Below, piece after piece: positions 7,873-16,110 of a stretch of DNA of 64,000 nt (position 1 is its first letter; each line of letters starts with the position of its first letter). The position numbers were made by a program, and so were the translations under genes. Location of the stretch: the NCBI RefSeq assembly GCF_000986795.1, contig NZ_LAYZ01000024.1, positions 310,001 to 374,000 on the forward strand, in the 5' to 3' direction. The notes beneath the pieces are model-generated. The model worked only from the letters and a program-made list of their open reading frames with translations, searched no databases and was not told the DNA's origin. Source of the DNA: Salinicoccus sediminis. Its GTDB lineage: Bacteria > Bacillota > Bacilli > Staphylococcales > Salinicoccaceae.

Positions 7873-8958
7873 ATGATGAACCTGCTGTATATCGTTAACT
7901 TCCATGCGCCGATGGGCGGCCTGCACGAGAATGTCTATGCTTCGGCAATATATATGAAAAAGCAGGGCTGTACCGTCCATGTTGTATTGAAGCCGGGACG
8001 TCTCGAGCAGCGCATGAAAGCAGAAGGCATACACACAATCACCACAGACTTTTCCGATGCAGACCAGGCACTCGAAAGCATAGAGAATGTGGATGTTGCA
8101 TTCGACCTCGTCCATTTCCATCCGGGACCTTCCAAATACCCTGCACTCAAATACGCTGAAAAGTACAGCGTCCCCCTGATAGAGACCTATCACGGAATAT
8201 GGCTCGACGGACTCGGAGCACATATAGACAGGCTGGATGCCATCGTCACAGTATCAGAGGGGATAAAGAACCACCTGCAGAGCCGGATTGATGCACACTA
8301 TGAAAAGTACTACGTGATGCCCAACGGGTACGACAGCAGCCTGTTCGATCAGCCGAAGTATCATGACAGGGACTCCGAAGAGATCACCGTCGGATTCGTC
8401 ACACGCCTTGACAGGGACAAGCAATTCATCCTGGACATACTGCTCCTCGCCGTGAACCATATTAAAACCAGACCAGATATTAAGATCAATATACACATGA
8501 TCGGCGACGGCACACACAGAGACGAATTCATGGAACTTTGTCAAAATATGCTTGAAGACACCGGTCATACCATCCAATTCAAAGGCTGGCTCGTCGATGA
8601 AGAACTGAAAAATGCCTATCTGGACTGCGACATCATCATCGCCCCGGGAAGATCCGCCATCGAAGGCATGGCATGCGGCAAACCCGTCATTGCGGTAGGC
8701 AGCAAGATATACATCGGCCTGATCACACAAAAGAACTGGCAGTCAGCTGTTTACAGCAACTTCGGCGGTGCAGGGAAAAAATTCGCAGATTATGAGCTGG
8801 ACAGCGTAGGAGAAGATTTGAATCATCTGCTGGATGACCAGGCCAATATAAATCGCCTCGGCAGGTTTGGTCATGAGATTGCAAAACAGTTTTTTGATGG
8901 GGATAGGATAAATCAGGAGTTGTACGATCTGTATAGTATACTCCATCTGAGTGAGTAA
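7873..8958 (+). CDS. Glycosyltransferase family 4-type (GT-B) protein
   Basis: A 361-residue retaining GT-B glycosyltransferase, cytoplasmic. The N-terminal strand L-L-Y-I-V-N-F-H then M-G-G-L-H-E-N forms the acceptor-side glycine loop. The Rossmann linker E-T-Y-H-G is followed by V-T-V-S-E-G and M-P-N-G-Y-D. The C-terminal sugar-nucleotide site shows P-G-R-S-A-I-E-G-M-A-C-G-K-P-V-I, the E-x7-E-like motif of GT4. GGGGGG lies 4 and 7 nt before two adjacent ATGs, so the start is uncertain by one codon; a TATAAT lies at 7839-7844. It stands alone between two genes that share the NLID domain, and shares a terminator with the acyltransferase. Substrate unknown, probably surface glycan. Confidence 0.88.
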   Translation: MMNLLYIVNFHAPMGGLHENVYASAIYMKKQGCTVHVVLKPGRLEQRMKAEGIHTITTDFSDADQALESIENVDVAFDLVHFHPGPSKYPALKYAEKYSVPLIETYHGIWLDGLGAHIDRLDAIVTVSEGIKNHLQSRIDAHYEKYYVMPNGYDSSLFDQPKYHDRDSEEITVGFVTRLDRDKQFILDILLLAVNHIKTRPDIKINIHMIGDGTHRDEFMELCQNMLEDTGHTIQFKGWLVDEELKNAYLDCDIIIAPGRSAIEGMACGKPVIAVGSKIYIGLITQKNWQSAVYSNFGGAGKKFADYELDSVGEDLNHLLDDQANINRLGRFGHEIAKQFFDGDRINQELYDLYSILHLSE

Positions 8959-8965
8959 ATATTAT

Positions 8966-8995
8966 GACCACAAAGGTTTTTAAATCTTTGTGGTC
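8966..8995. terminator. Shared bidirectional hairpin terminator
   Basis: A perfect 10-bp stem, GACCACAAAG and CTTTGTGGTC, with an A/T-rich loop, between the converging glycosyltransferase and acyltransferase genes. T-runs outside the stem are poor on both sides, so efficiency is uncertain. Confidence 0.65.
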
Positions 8996-9002
8996 ATTCT
9001 CA

Positions 9003-11300
9003 TTACTTCTCTACAAGTTCAATTTCATTCATATTGTATTCATTAAAACTCACTTTCACACTATCCGCTTCCTCCACTGTATCAATGGTCTTCGGAAGTC
9101 CTTCCTCATACAGCTTCGTTTCGATGAACTCGTCTCCGTTGAAATAGGAAACATAACTGGAACGGTTGATTTCGTAACTTTTGTCAGGATCATAAGGTAT
9201 TGAACGGGTTGTCCTCATTTCTTCGTCTTCAACCGTTTCACCGTTATAACCTATCCAGCTGCCGCTGATAAGGCTACCGGAATCTATCAGATTCTCATTG
9301 TTCATACTTTTCTCTTTCGCGGGGATATTATCCAGTATTTGCATAACGTCCTTACGGATTATCGGTCCGAATGTCTCGTTGAATGTTGCTGTCATATGGC
9401 TTTTATCCAGATAAACAACCACATTCCCGATGACCACGGGACATTCCTCTTCTCCGCAAATATAGTCGGTATAGTCAGCATAGTGCACATTGGACGGCGG
9501 ATTCTCCAGTCTCTCCCATGCTGATGGATCGGGGTATGTTTCATCTCTATCCACATTACATTTATCCGTATCCATCCCATTGGCGCTCAGACATTCTGAA
9601 GCATCTTCCGAAAGATATGGAGTGTCCCTTATTGCCATTACAGGAATACCGTATTCATCCGCCTTTTCAAACTGTTCCAGGAACCCTCCAGGTACTTTTT
9701 CCGGCTTATTGGCATTGTCGGCCAGCGTAATCAGCAGATCCGGGTCTTCCTTACTCACTTGATCCACCACATTTTTGTTCCATTCCATACAGTCTTCAGC
9801 TTTGACTTCGTCTAAAGTGAAACGGCAGCCACTTTTAGTTACATTCAACACCCGTACCGCTTCTTCCTCAGCAAAAGATTGGAGACTTGGCAGCCAGTGT
9901 GTGGATTTTGAACCACCGACAAGTGCTACAGTATAGTCATAATCATCAGTTTCACCATATTCACATATTTTCACCTCTGAATCCCCTGGTGAAACATGGC
10001 AGCCATCTTCATAAGGTTCAGCTTTGTCATTTTTGATACCCTCCAAGCCAGGTATGGGATCTCGAGGTTCGGGACTTTCCACTGCTTCTGTATTCGCCAT
10101 GACACCCGGATAATCCTCATTCCCTGCAAAATTCATAGAGTATGAGCCTTTAAATTGGCTGTATGCCAGCCAGCCGCAAGTTATGATTACCAGTAAACCT
10201 GCCATGGCAATAATGGGAGTGAAAGATCTAAGTGTAAGTTTTCTGCTTGTTATAAACCCGTTTATCGGCTTTTCTATAAAATTGGTCGTTAAAAAACTCA
10301 GTAGCAGTGAAAGAAGTATTATGCTTACCCCGTGCACGACACCCACATCTGTTGTATCAAAAATAACATAGTAAAAGCTCAGAATCGGCCAATGCCATAA
10401 GTATAATCCATAGCTAAGACCACCTAAGTAAACCATGGGCCTGCTTCCAAGGAACTTCTCCACTCCGAACGATGTTGGATTCTGTCCCGCTAACATGACG
10501 AACACAGCAGCGGTCACTGGCCATAGCGCTATGTAACTCGGAAAACTGGCACCCACATCCATGATGAAGCCTGTGATAGTCAAACCGATTAGGCCACCCC
10601 ATCCCAAAATCGTGCTGAGAATTGCTGGGAGCTTCGCTTTGAATATGAAGATCATAAGTATACCACCGACAGCAAACTCCCATACCCGGGTGCGTGTATC
10701 AAAATACGCCCAAGGCTGATTCACTTCGGTCAAATATACGGAGTATGCCAAAGAAATGAAAAACAGAACCGAGAGTATAGCCAGAAGGATATTTTTCATC
10801 TCAAATTTTGTTTTAGTATAAATGATTACTGTTGCAGAAATAATCAAAAACCATATGAGATAAAATTGTCCCTGGATCGACATTGCCCAGAAATGCTGTA
10901 CCGGGCTCTTTGCATTATTCTGATCAAGATAATCCGTACCTGTAATGGCCAACTGCCAGTTCTCGTAATAGAACAATGAAGCGAAAATCTCCTTGATCGT
11001 ATCTATGTGCCTCACTTCCGGCAGGATAAAATAACTCATGACAGTTACAAAGATCAGGACTGTAACAGCCTGAGGCAGCAGCCTTTTCAAAAGGCCGCCA
11101 ATAAAATTGAAAAATTGTATATATCCATCCCGTGCATACTTGGAAAGGAGTGATGTAGTGATAAGAAAACCAGATACAACAAAAAATACATCGACTCCCC
11201 CTGACACACGCATCATCCAAATATGGTAAATGGCTACGAGCAGCGCAGCAACAAACCTCAGCCCTTCTATTTCAGGGCGATATTGTTTTTTTATCTCCAA
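9003..11300 (-). CDS. Membrane O-acyltransferase (acyltransferase 3 + SGNH) with a C-terminal NLID domain
   Basis: An OafA-type protein that moves acyl groups from the cytoplasm onto surface polymers. Residues 1-370 form about ten membrane helices with the family motifs R-P-E-I-E-G-L-R-F, the histidine in A-I-Y-H-I-W, V-D-V-F-F-V-V-S-G-F and Y-G-L-Y-L-W-H-W-P. An extracellular SGNH-like domain follows (about 430-660), with V-A-L-V-G-G-S-K-S in place of GDS and D-K-S-H near its end. The last 96 residues are the NLID domain also found in two nearby lipoproteins, an unusual fusion. I choose the TTG at 11300 (AGAGGT 7 nt before) over the GTG at 11309, which overlaps that ribosome site. Its acceptor is probably a surface glycan. 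Confidence 0.88.
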   Translation of the reverse strand: MEIKKQYRPEIEGLRFVAALLVAIYHIWMMRVSGGVDVFFVVSGFLITTSLLSKYARDGYIQFFNFIGGLLKRLLPQAVTVLIFVTVMSYFILPEVRHIDTIKEIFASLFYYENWQLAITGTDYLDQNNAKSPVQHFWAMSIQGQFYLIWFLIISATVIIYTKTKFEMKNILLAILSVLFFISLAYSVYLTEVNQPWAYFDTRTRVWEFAVGGILMIFIFKAKLPAILSTILGWGGLIGLTITGFIMDVGASFPSYIALWPVTAAVFVMLAGQNPTSFGVEKFLGSRPMVYLGGLSYGLYLWHWPILSFYYVIFDTTDVGVVHGVSIILLSLLLSFLTTNFIEKPINGFITSRKLTLRSFTPIIAMAGLLVIITCGWLAYSQFKGSYSMNFAGNEDYPGVMANTEAVESPEPRDPIPGLEGIKNDKAEPYEDGCHVSPGDSEVKICEYGETDDYDYTVALVGGSKSTHWLPSLQSFAEEEAVRVLNVTKSGCRFTLDEVKAEDCMEWNKNVVDQVSKEDPDLLITLADNANKPEKVPGGFLEQFEKADEYGIPVMAIRDTPYLSEDASECLSANGMDTDKCNVDRDETYPDPSAWERLENPPSNVHYADYTDYICGEEECPVVIGNVVVYLDKSHMTATFNETFGPIIRKDVMQILDNIPAKEKSMNNENLIDSGSLISGSWIGYNGETVEDEEMRTTRSIPYDPDKSYEINRSSYVSYFNGDEFIETKLYEEGLPKTIDTVEEADSVKVSFNEYNMNEIELVEK

Positions 11301-11322
11301 TGTGTACACCTCTTTTACTTCG

Positions 11323-11380
11323 AGGATTCAAAGTATAAAAGACCAGACAAAGTCGTCTGGTCTTTTATACTTTGAATCCT
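11323..11380. terminator. Very long perfect hairpin (26-bp stem), bidirectional terminator
   Basis: The arms at 11323-11348 and 11355-11380 are perfectly complementary across a 6-nt loop. The core GACCAGAC...GTCTGGTC is followed by TTTTAT on both strands, so it can act as a terminator either way. It lies between the end of the lipoprotein gene (11447) and the start of the acyltransferase. A 26-bp perfect stem is much longer than termination needs. Confidence 0.8.
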
Positions 11381-11446
11381 ATCATACTTGAAAATTGAGT
11401 ATCTTAAAAATATTAACTTAGGACCATGAATATTCCTGGTCCCTTC

Positions 11447-11884
11447 CTACTTCTCTTTCAATTCTATCATATCTATAAAATCTTTATGAAAACTCAGTTG
11501 GATACTGTCCGCTTCATCGACTGTTTCAATTGGCCCAGGCAAATTATCCTGGATCAGTTTTGTTTCAATAAATTCTTCCCCGTTGAAGTATGTAACGTAT
11601 GCCCCGGAATTGAGCTCATATTCTTTGGATGGGTCATATGGAATGCTTTCCGTATTCATCATCCCCTCCTGCTCTTTTACATTGCCTTCAAAATTAATCC
11701 AGCCACCATCATTCAAACTTTCTTTGTCAATCAGATTTGCACTTTGAGTATTATCAGCATTCTCTTCATTGGAAGTTTCAGCATTAGAGCCTGAGGCTTC
11801 TGTCTCCTCTCCATTTTCACCTGTACCGCAAGCAGTTAATAGAAGAATACTTGACCCCAGAACAAATAACGGTTTTAATTTCAT
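11447..11884 (-). CDS. Lipoprotein with acidic linker and NLID domain
   Basis: A 145-residue lipoprotein. The signal peptide begins M-K-L-K-P-L-F and ends in lipobox L-T-A-C, lipidated at Cys19. I start at the ATG at 11884, preceded by GGGGGA; the upstream frame is that ribosome site itself. Residues 20-50 are a Glu/Ser/Asn-rich linker. The rest is the third, most diverged copy of the NLID domain (N-L-I-D, G-G-W-I-N-F-E-G, I-P-Y-D-P, Y-V-T-Y-F-N-G-E-E-F-I-E-T-K-L). It is presumably anchored on the outer membrane face and may bind a wall polymer. Confidence 0.8.
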   Translation of the reverse strand: MKLKPLFVLGSSILLLTACGTGENGEETEASGSNAETSNEENADNTQSANLIDKESLNDGGWINFEGNVKEQEGMMNTESIPYDPSKEYELNSGAYVTYFNGEEFIETKLIQDNLPGPIETVDEADSIQLSFHKDFIDMIELKEK

Positions 11885-12099
11885 GATTGTTCCCCCAAAC
11901 AATTTTATAATCCAAAACTACACTTCTATAATAGCACATAAATAATATATGCTATATATAATTCGAAATTATTCATTGTCTGACACTTATGGTATTATTG
12001 CTATTAAAGTAATTGTATATAAGACAGTATGGGGCCAGTCACAAAAACTCTGTCTGCGCACATTTTCACTGCCACTAATACAAAAAGGAAGTATAAAGA

Positions 12100-14040
12100 A
12101 TGAACGATAAAATAAGAGTATTCCCAAATGGATTTCTGTTTACAGCAGAAGAAGATATAGAAAATCTACCGTCTCATTACGAACATTCGGTAATTCAAGG
12201 GAAGTATCATTATTATTATGACAAAGATTCACGGATGAAGGTATACAATGATGACGAAAGCTTCATCATCATTCATGGACTGTTCGTTCACATTGATCCG
12301 GAATCAGGGGATATTACAGAAGAGTCACCCAAATTATTGCTCAGTCTGTTCAGTAATAATTATGAGCAATTTCTGGAAAAGCTCGATTATCTTGGAGGCC
12401 GTTTCGTAATAATAATAGGTGACAGAGATAATGTGTATGTTTACCCAGATGCCACCGGCTCAAGAACAGCCTACTATTCCAAAGACTTCAACAGCATAGC
12501 TTCTCACAGTAAACTGTTAAAAGAAGTGTTCAAAATACCAAATGACCCTTTATCCTCTACTACATATGACTATAGAATCTTTTTTGATTACAGCTTGTTT
12601 ATGAATGTTGAAAGCCTGCTGCCAAATTTTTATTTGAATTTAAATGACGGTAAGAAAATCAGATTTTTCCCACGAGAGAACAACAGGTACAGGAATACTG
12701 ACGAAGCTGATAAATTCAAAGCAATCGAGTTTTTATGGAAAGAACAGCTGAAACACTTTGTTAACAATAATGAAAAATTGATTTTTTCGTTGACAGGGGG
12801 TGCAGATAGCCGTCTGTCGCTTGCAATGGCAAAAGATTATATGGAAGATATCGAATCATTCACATACACACCATATGAGGATGATATAAAACCTGAAACG
12901 ACTAAAGATGAATTACTGTATCTGGATAAACAAATCGTCAATCAAATATTGGATAACTATAAACTGAATCATGAATTTATGTATTTCAGGGATGACAATA
13001 TTTCTTTGAATACATTCCAAAACCGCATTATATTGACAAACACAGTAAGAAATCATGGAAAGGGCCTTCTACCACATTATCTGAAGCATTTTAAAGAAAA
13101 AGATATAATTCATATCCGGGCCAATCTTTTGGAGATAGGGCGTGCCTATTATATAACTCACAGAAGTACAAACTCCAGTAATTCTATTAGGAATCATGCG
13201 AGACATAAACTGCTTAAAGGTTTAAAATCCAGTGATGCCAAATACAAAAAGATAGAAGGGCTGATCAATAGCAGCATAGAAAAAATGGGGTATAACGAAC
13301 CGCTTTTCGATTACCATCTCTTAGACCTCTATTATTGGGAGAATCGTATGGGGAGATGGATGCCAGAGGTGTTAAACGAAACTGACGTGGCATTTGAAAC
13401 ATTTCTGCCATTCAATATGCGGGCAATCATTGACGCCTCCCTGTCCTTCAGTTTGAAGCAGAGAAAAACTGACTATCTGTTTAATGAGTTGATAAACAGA
13501 AATCATCCTCTTCTGAATTTTTTTGGAAAAAATGAAACGCAAAACCTTTACGAGCAGACTAAACGAAATGAAGAAGATCATTTTAACTCATTTGGTATTT
13601 ATGATTCAAATAGCAACTTGATAGATGTAAGAGATTCTATTAATAATCTTGTCTACCTCCCAAAGGATTATATACAGAAAAATTATTATGCTGAGTCAAA
13701 ACCTTATTTCTATAATAGTGATAAAGGAATAGTAAACTTATCGGTATTGAATGAATATTTCAATCCTAAAGGAACAAAAATCTTGAAATATTCAATATTA
13801 CTTAATAATAATGTGATTCTCAGCGAAGATCTCGCACTATGGAAGGAAGTAAATAATATTTCAATTACTGGGTTAACTAGAGATGATGAAATTAAGATTA
13901 GAATCACAGCTTTAAAAGATATTAAAAGCATTTCTTGGGAAAATGCGTCCAAAACTTATATAAATAACATAGTAGAAACACCCATGAAAAATAATATTAA
14001 ATTTATAGTGAGTTCCAACAGCCCATATTCTAATTACTAA
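12100..14040 (+). CDS. Asparagine-synthetase-like protein, glutaminase nucleophile absent (paralog 1)
   Basis: 646 residues in three parts. Residues 1-200 resemble the Ntn glutaminase domain of AsnB (G-G-R-F-V-I-I-I-G-D, then V-Y-P-D-A-T-G-S-R and A-S-H-S-K-L-L), but the protein begins M-N-D-K, so the catalytic Cys2 is missing. Residues about 205-480 are an N-type ATP-pyrophosphatase with the PP-loop S-L-T-G-G-A-D-S-R at 230-238, the AsnB-type adenylating site. A C-terminal beta-rich domain (about 500-646) ends near W-E-N-A-S-K-x-Y. It probably adenylates a carboxylate and forms an amide with an amine other than glutamine-derived ammonia. AAGGA lies 10 nt before the ATG. It sits in the AT-rich island; closest relative here is 17481-19436. 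Confidence 0.8.
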   Translation: MNDKIRVFPNGFLFTAEEDIENLPSHYEHSVIQGKYHYYYDKDSRMKVYNDDESFIIIHGLFVHIDPESGDITEESPKLLLSLFSNNYEQFLEKLDYLGGRFVIIIGDRDNVYVYPDATGSRTAYYSKDFNSIASHSKLLKEVFKIPNDPLSSTTYDYRIFFDYSLFMNVESLLPNFYLNLNDGKKIRFFPRENNRYRNTDEADKFKAIEFLWKEQLKHFVNNNEKLIFSLTGGADSRLSLAMAKDYMEDIESFTYTPYEDDIKPETTKDELLYLDKQIVNQILDNYKLNHEFMYFRDDNISLNTFQNRIILTNTVRNHGKGLLPHYLKHFKEKDIIHIRANLLEIGRAYYITHRSTNSSNSIRNHARHKLLKGLKSSDAKYKKIEGLINSSIEKMGYNEPLFDYHLLDLYYWENRMGRWMPEVLNETDVAFETFLPFNMRAIIDASLSFSLKQRKTDYLFNELINRNHPLLNFFGKNETQNLYEQTKRNEEDHFNSFGIYDSNSNLIDVRDSINNLVYLPKDYIQKNYYAESKPYFYNSDKGIVNLSVLNEYFNPKGTKILKYSILLNNNVILSEDLALWKEVNNISITGLTRDDEIKIRITALKDIKSISWENASKTYINNIVETPMKNNIKFIVSSNSPYSNY

Positions 14041-14046
14041 TATAAA

Positions 14047-14109
14047 AACCGTGATTTCAAGGCTCCCAATAAATTTATACCAGGATTGCTTTGAAACACG
14101 GTTCTTTTA
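14047..14109 (+). terminator. Rho-independent terminator
   Basis: AACCGTG-A-TTTCAA pairs with TTGAAA-CA-CGGTT at the far end of a long loop, followed by CTTTTATT. It begins 7 nt after the stop of the plus-strand asparagine-synthetase-like gene. Confidence 0.7.
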
Positions 14110-14252
14110 TTAGCACATTTCAATAATCTATTAGAAGCAATTTAAAATGATAGGCATAACCATCAAGTAGAACTCATCAACTATACACAAATACTGCTCA
14201 GCATTTTTCCAACAAAGATACATACTCAATTTTAGTTACTGGTAATCAAGTT

Positions 14253-15710
14253 TTATATGTTTTTTGTTTCTTCTAACTTATCTTCCAAAGTATCAAAACT
14301 GTTTGAAACAAAGTAATTTAAAGCCGGCCAAAATCTTTTAACTAATTCAGTGAGATACTTTTTTTCCTTTTTATCTTCCAATTTCAACGTTAGCAGTTGG
14401 TCAATCATGTATCTGTTATTTATAAAAATAAATGTTTCCATTACAGTATCCGTTTCTTGAGTCAGGCTTCCATGCCAATTCCCCATCCGATATTCCCAGT
14501 AAATAATCATTGGTAGATTATGGCCTTTATCAATGACTTCCTGTAACTTATTCCTTCTAAAGTAAGCCTGATACATGTCATTCAATGTACTTTCATCTTC
14601 TCTGATTTCTTTAGGAGCCCAATGCTTGATTGCTCTTATCATCCAATTATCTTCTATTTTCATCTCAGCATGCCCTGTATAAGGCTGTTTTGCCAATTCA
14701 TAAAGTGTTGATTTAACGTGAATTGACCCTTTAGGAAATTCTTCATGAGTTAAATAACTTAAAATATACGAATGATGTGAACTCACATGTGATGATATTT
14801 TCTCATGGTACTCCTTTGGCATTTTATAATCTCCAAAAAATAAATACTTATGTCTCAAGTTAAAATTGTATATTAACTGGTCTACGATGTACTTATCTTT
14901 ATAGTAGATTTTTTTAAATTGACTTAGTTCATCGTAAGGATCATCTTCATTGAACCTATACATATAAGTGAAGAAATTGAGCTTACTTAATATGGGCTTA
15001 TTAATGGCTAATGATAATTTTGCATCAAAACCACCTGTCAACGATTGTTGGATTGTGCTAAAGTTTTTATCCAGCCATTCAACCTGAGGTAAAAAATAGT
15101 CTTCTGTATTTTCTAAAACTTTTTCCAATGTTTGGTTTCCAAAATTATCTTTAGGATAATAACGTATAAATTCTTGATTTTTGAAAGAAAAATATAAGTT
15201 AGGGTTAAATTTATATATAGAATTTGTATTAGAATAATCTAAGAAATTTTTCATTTCAAATGAACTTATTTCTAGTTCAATATTTAGTTCTTCGAGTACA
15301 GCTTCTCTGATAATAATCTCATGTGATGAAACAATATCATTTTCCCAATAGAAAAGAGGACGCAACACTGTTGCATCAGAATACACACATGTATCATCTT
15401 CACTATCAAAAATAAGGACAAACCTCCCATTAAGGTATGATAAATTTTCATAAAACAAGTTATTATTTTTTGAATATAGATCCAATAAAGATTTGGTGAT
15501 TGAGTCGGATGTTTGTAAGGAATCACGAATGTCTAATATATATCCTATCAATATTAATTTTACTCCATTTTTTTCAAAAATTTTATATTTGGTTTCGTCA
15601 TTATAATAAAAATATGCATGATTTAATGACATACTGTCGTCCAGTAAACTTTTATTCTCAAATTCCTTTTTCGTTAAGCTAAACGGATTACTTAAGTATG
15701 ATCTGTCCAT
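14253..15710 (-). CDS. Asparagine-synthetase-like protein, short form with altered PP-loop (paralog 2)
   Basis: 485 residues. The N-terminal Ntn-like domain keeps L-N-G-R-F-V-L-I-F-D, V-Y-S-D-A-T-V-L-R-P-L and S-S-H-E but has no Cys2 (starts M-D-R-S). The PP-loop at 223-231 reads S-L-T-G-G-F-D-A-K, replacing the usual D-S-R; this may change activity. A later W-E-Y-R-M-G-N-W-H-G block matches the 45577-47394 protein. Unlike the other three paralogs it lacks the C-terminal beta domain. AGAGGTG lies 8 nt before the ATG. It faces paralog 1 tail to tail. Role as for the family: ATP-dependent amide formation, probably on a surface glycan (inference). Confidence 0.78.
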   Translation of the reverse strand: MDRSYLSNPFSLTKKEFENKSLLDDSMSLNHAYFYYNDETKYKIFEKNGVKLILIGYILDIRDSLQTSDSITKSLLDLYSKNNNLFYENLSYLNGRFVLIFDSEDDTCVYSDATVLRPLFYWENDIVSSHEIIIREAVLEELNIELEISSFEMKNFLDYSNTNSIYKFNPNLYFSFKNQEFIRYYPKDNFGNQTLEKVLENTEDYFLPQVEWLDKNFSTIQQSLTGGFDAKLSLAINKPILSKLNFFTYMYRFNEDDPYDELSQFKKIYYKDKYIVDQLIYNFNLRHKYLFFGDYKMPKEYHEKISSHVSSHHSYILSYLTHEEFPKGSIHVKSTLYELAKQPYTGHAEMKIEDNWMIRAIKHWAPKEIREDESTLNDMYQAYFRRNKLQEVIDKGHNLPMIIYWEYRMGNWHGSLTQETDTVMETFIFINNRYMIDQLLTLKLEDKKEKKYLTELVKRFWPALNYFVSNSFDTLEDKLEETKNI

Positions 15711-15750
15711 ACAAACAACACCTCTTTTTAGTTATTCCTAACATGATTAT

Positions 15751-16110
15751 TTAATTTTCAGTACATAAAGTTTTAGAAAAATTTCCATAGCATATGATTT
15801 TGGATGATTTAAGTTTTGCTAAATCACTTATTTTCCATGCATGTTTATCTTTATCAAAACCACGGAAAATACAAAAATCATAATGAGGATTGGCAAATAA
15901 CTGCCTGATTTTGTTTTATTCTTTTAACCGGACTACGTCTTTATCCAAATCTTTAAAAAAATACATTTTTAGCAAAACAGTTTTACAAACTAATGAAGCC
16001 GCCATAACTAAGTCAACATATTTATAATATTCTTCTGATAAACTATTAATTATTCGATTTTTTGGTTTTAAATGCCTAACAGTATAAAAATACAATCTCG
16101 CGAATTTCAA
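15751..16110 (-). pseudogene. 3' remnant of an unrecognised gene cut by IS30
   Basis: One minus-strand frame runs from the IS30 edge (about 16110) to a TAA at 15751-15753, broken only by a TAA at 15916-15918. Before it the frame reads ...D-K-D-V-V-R-L-K-E, after it N-K-I-R-Q-L-F-A-N-P-H-Y-D-F. No start remains: the frame begins in the IS inverted repeat. Base composition matches the AT-rich island. The missing 5' half is not on the other side of the IS, where a terminator and the next gene follow, so insertion was followed by loss or rearrangement. I do not recognise the protein. The rest of the 15711-16109 gap holds only the ribosome site of the neighbouring gene. Confidence 0.45.

Noticed and set aside
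12100-14040. Housekeeping asparagine synthetase
   Set aside because: No Cys2 nucleophile, extra C-terminal beta domain, several paralogs and a glycan-locus context argue against ordinary asparagine synthesis.
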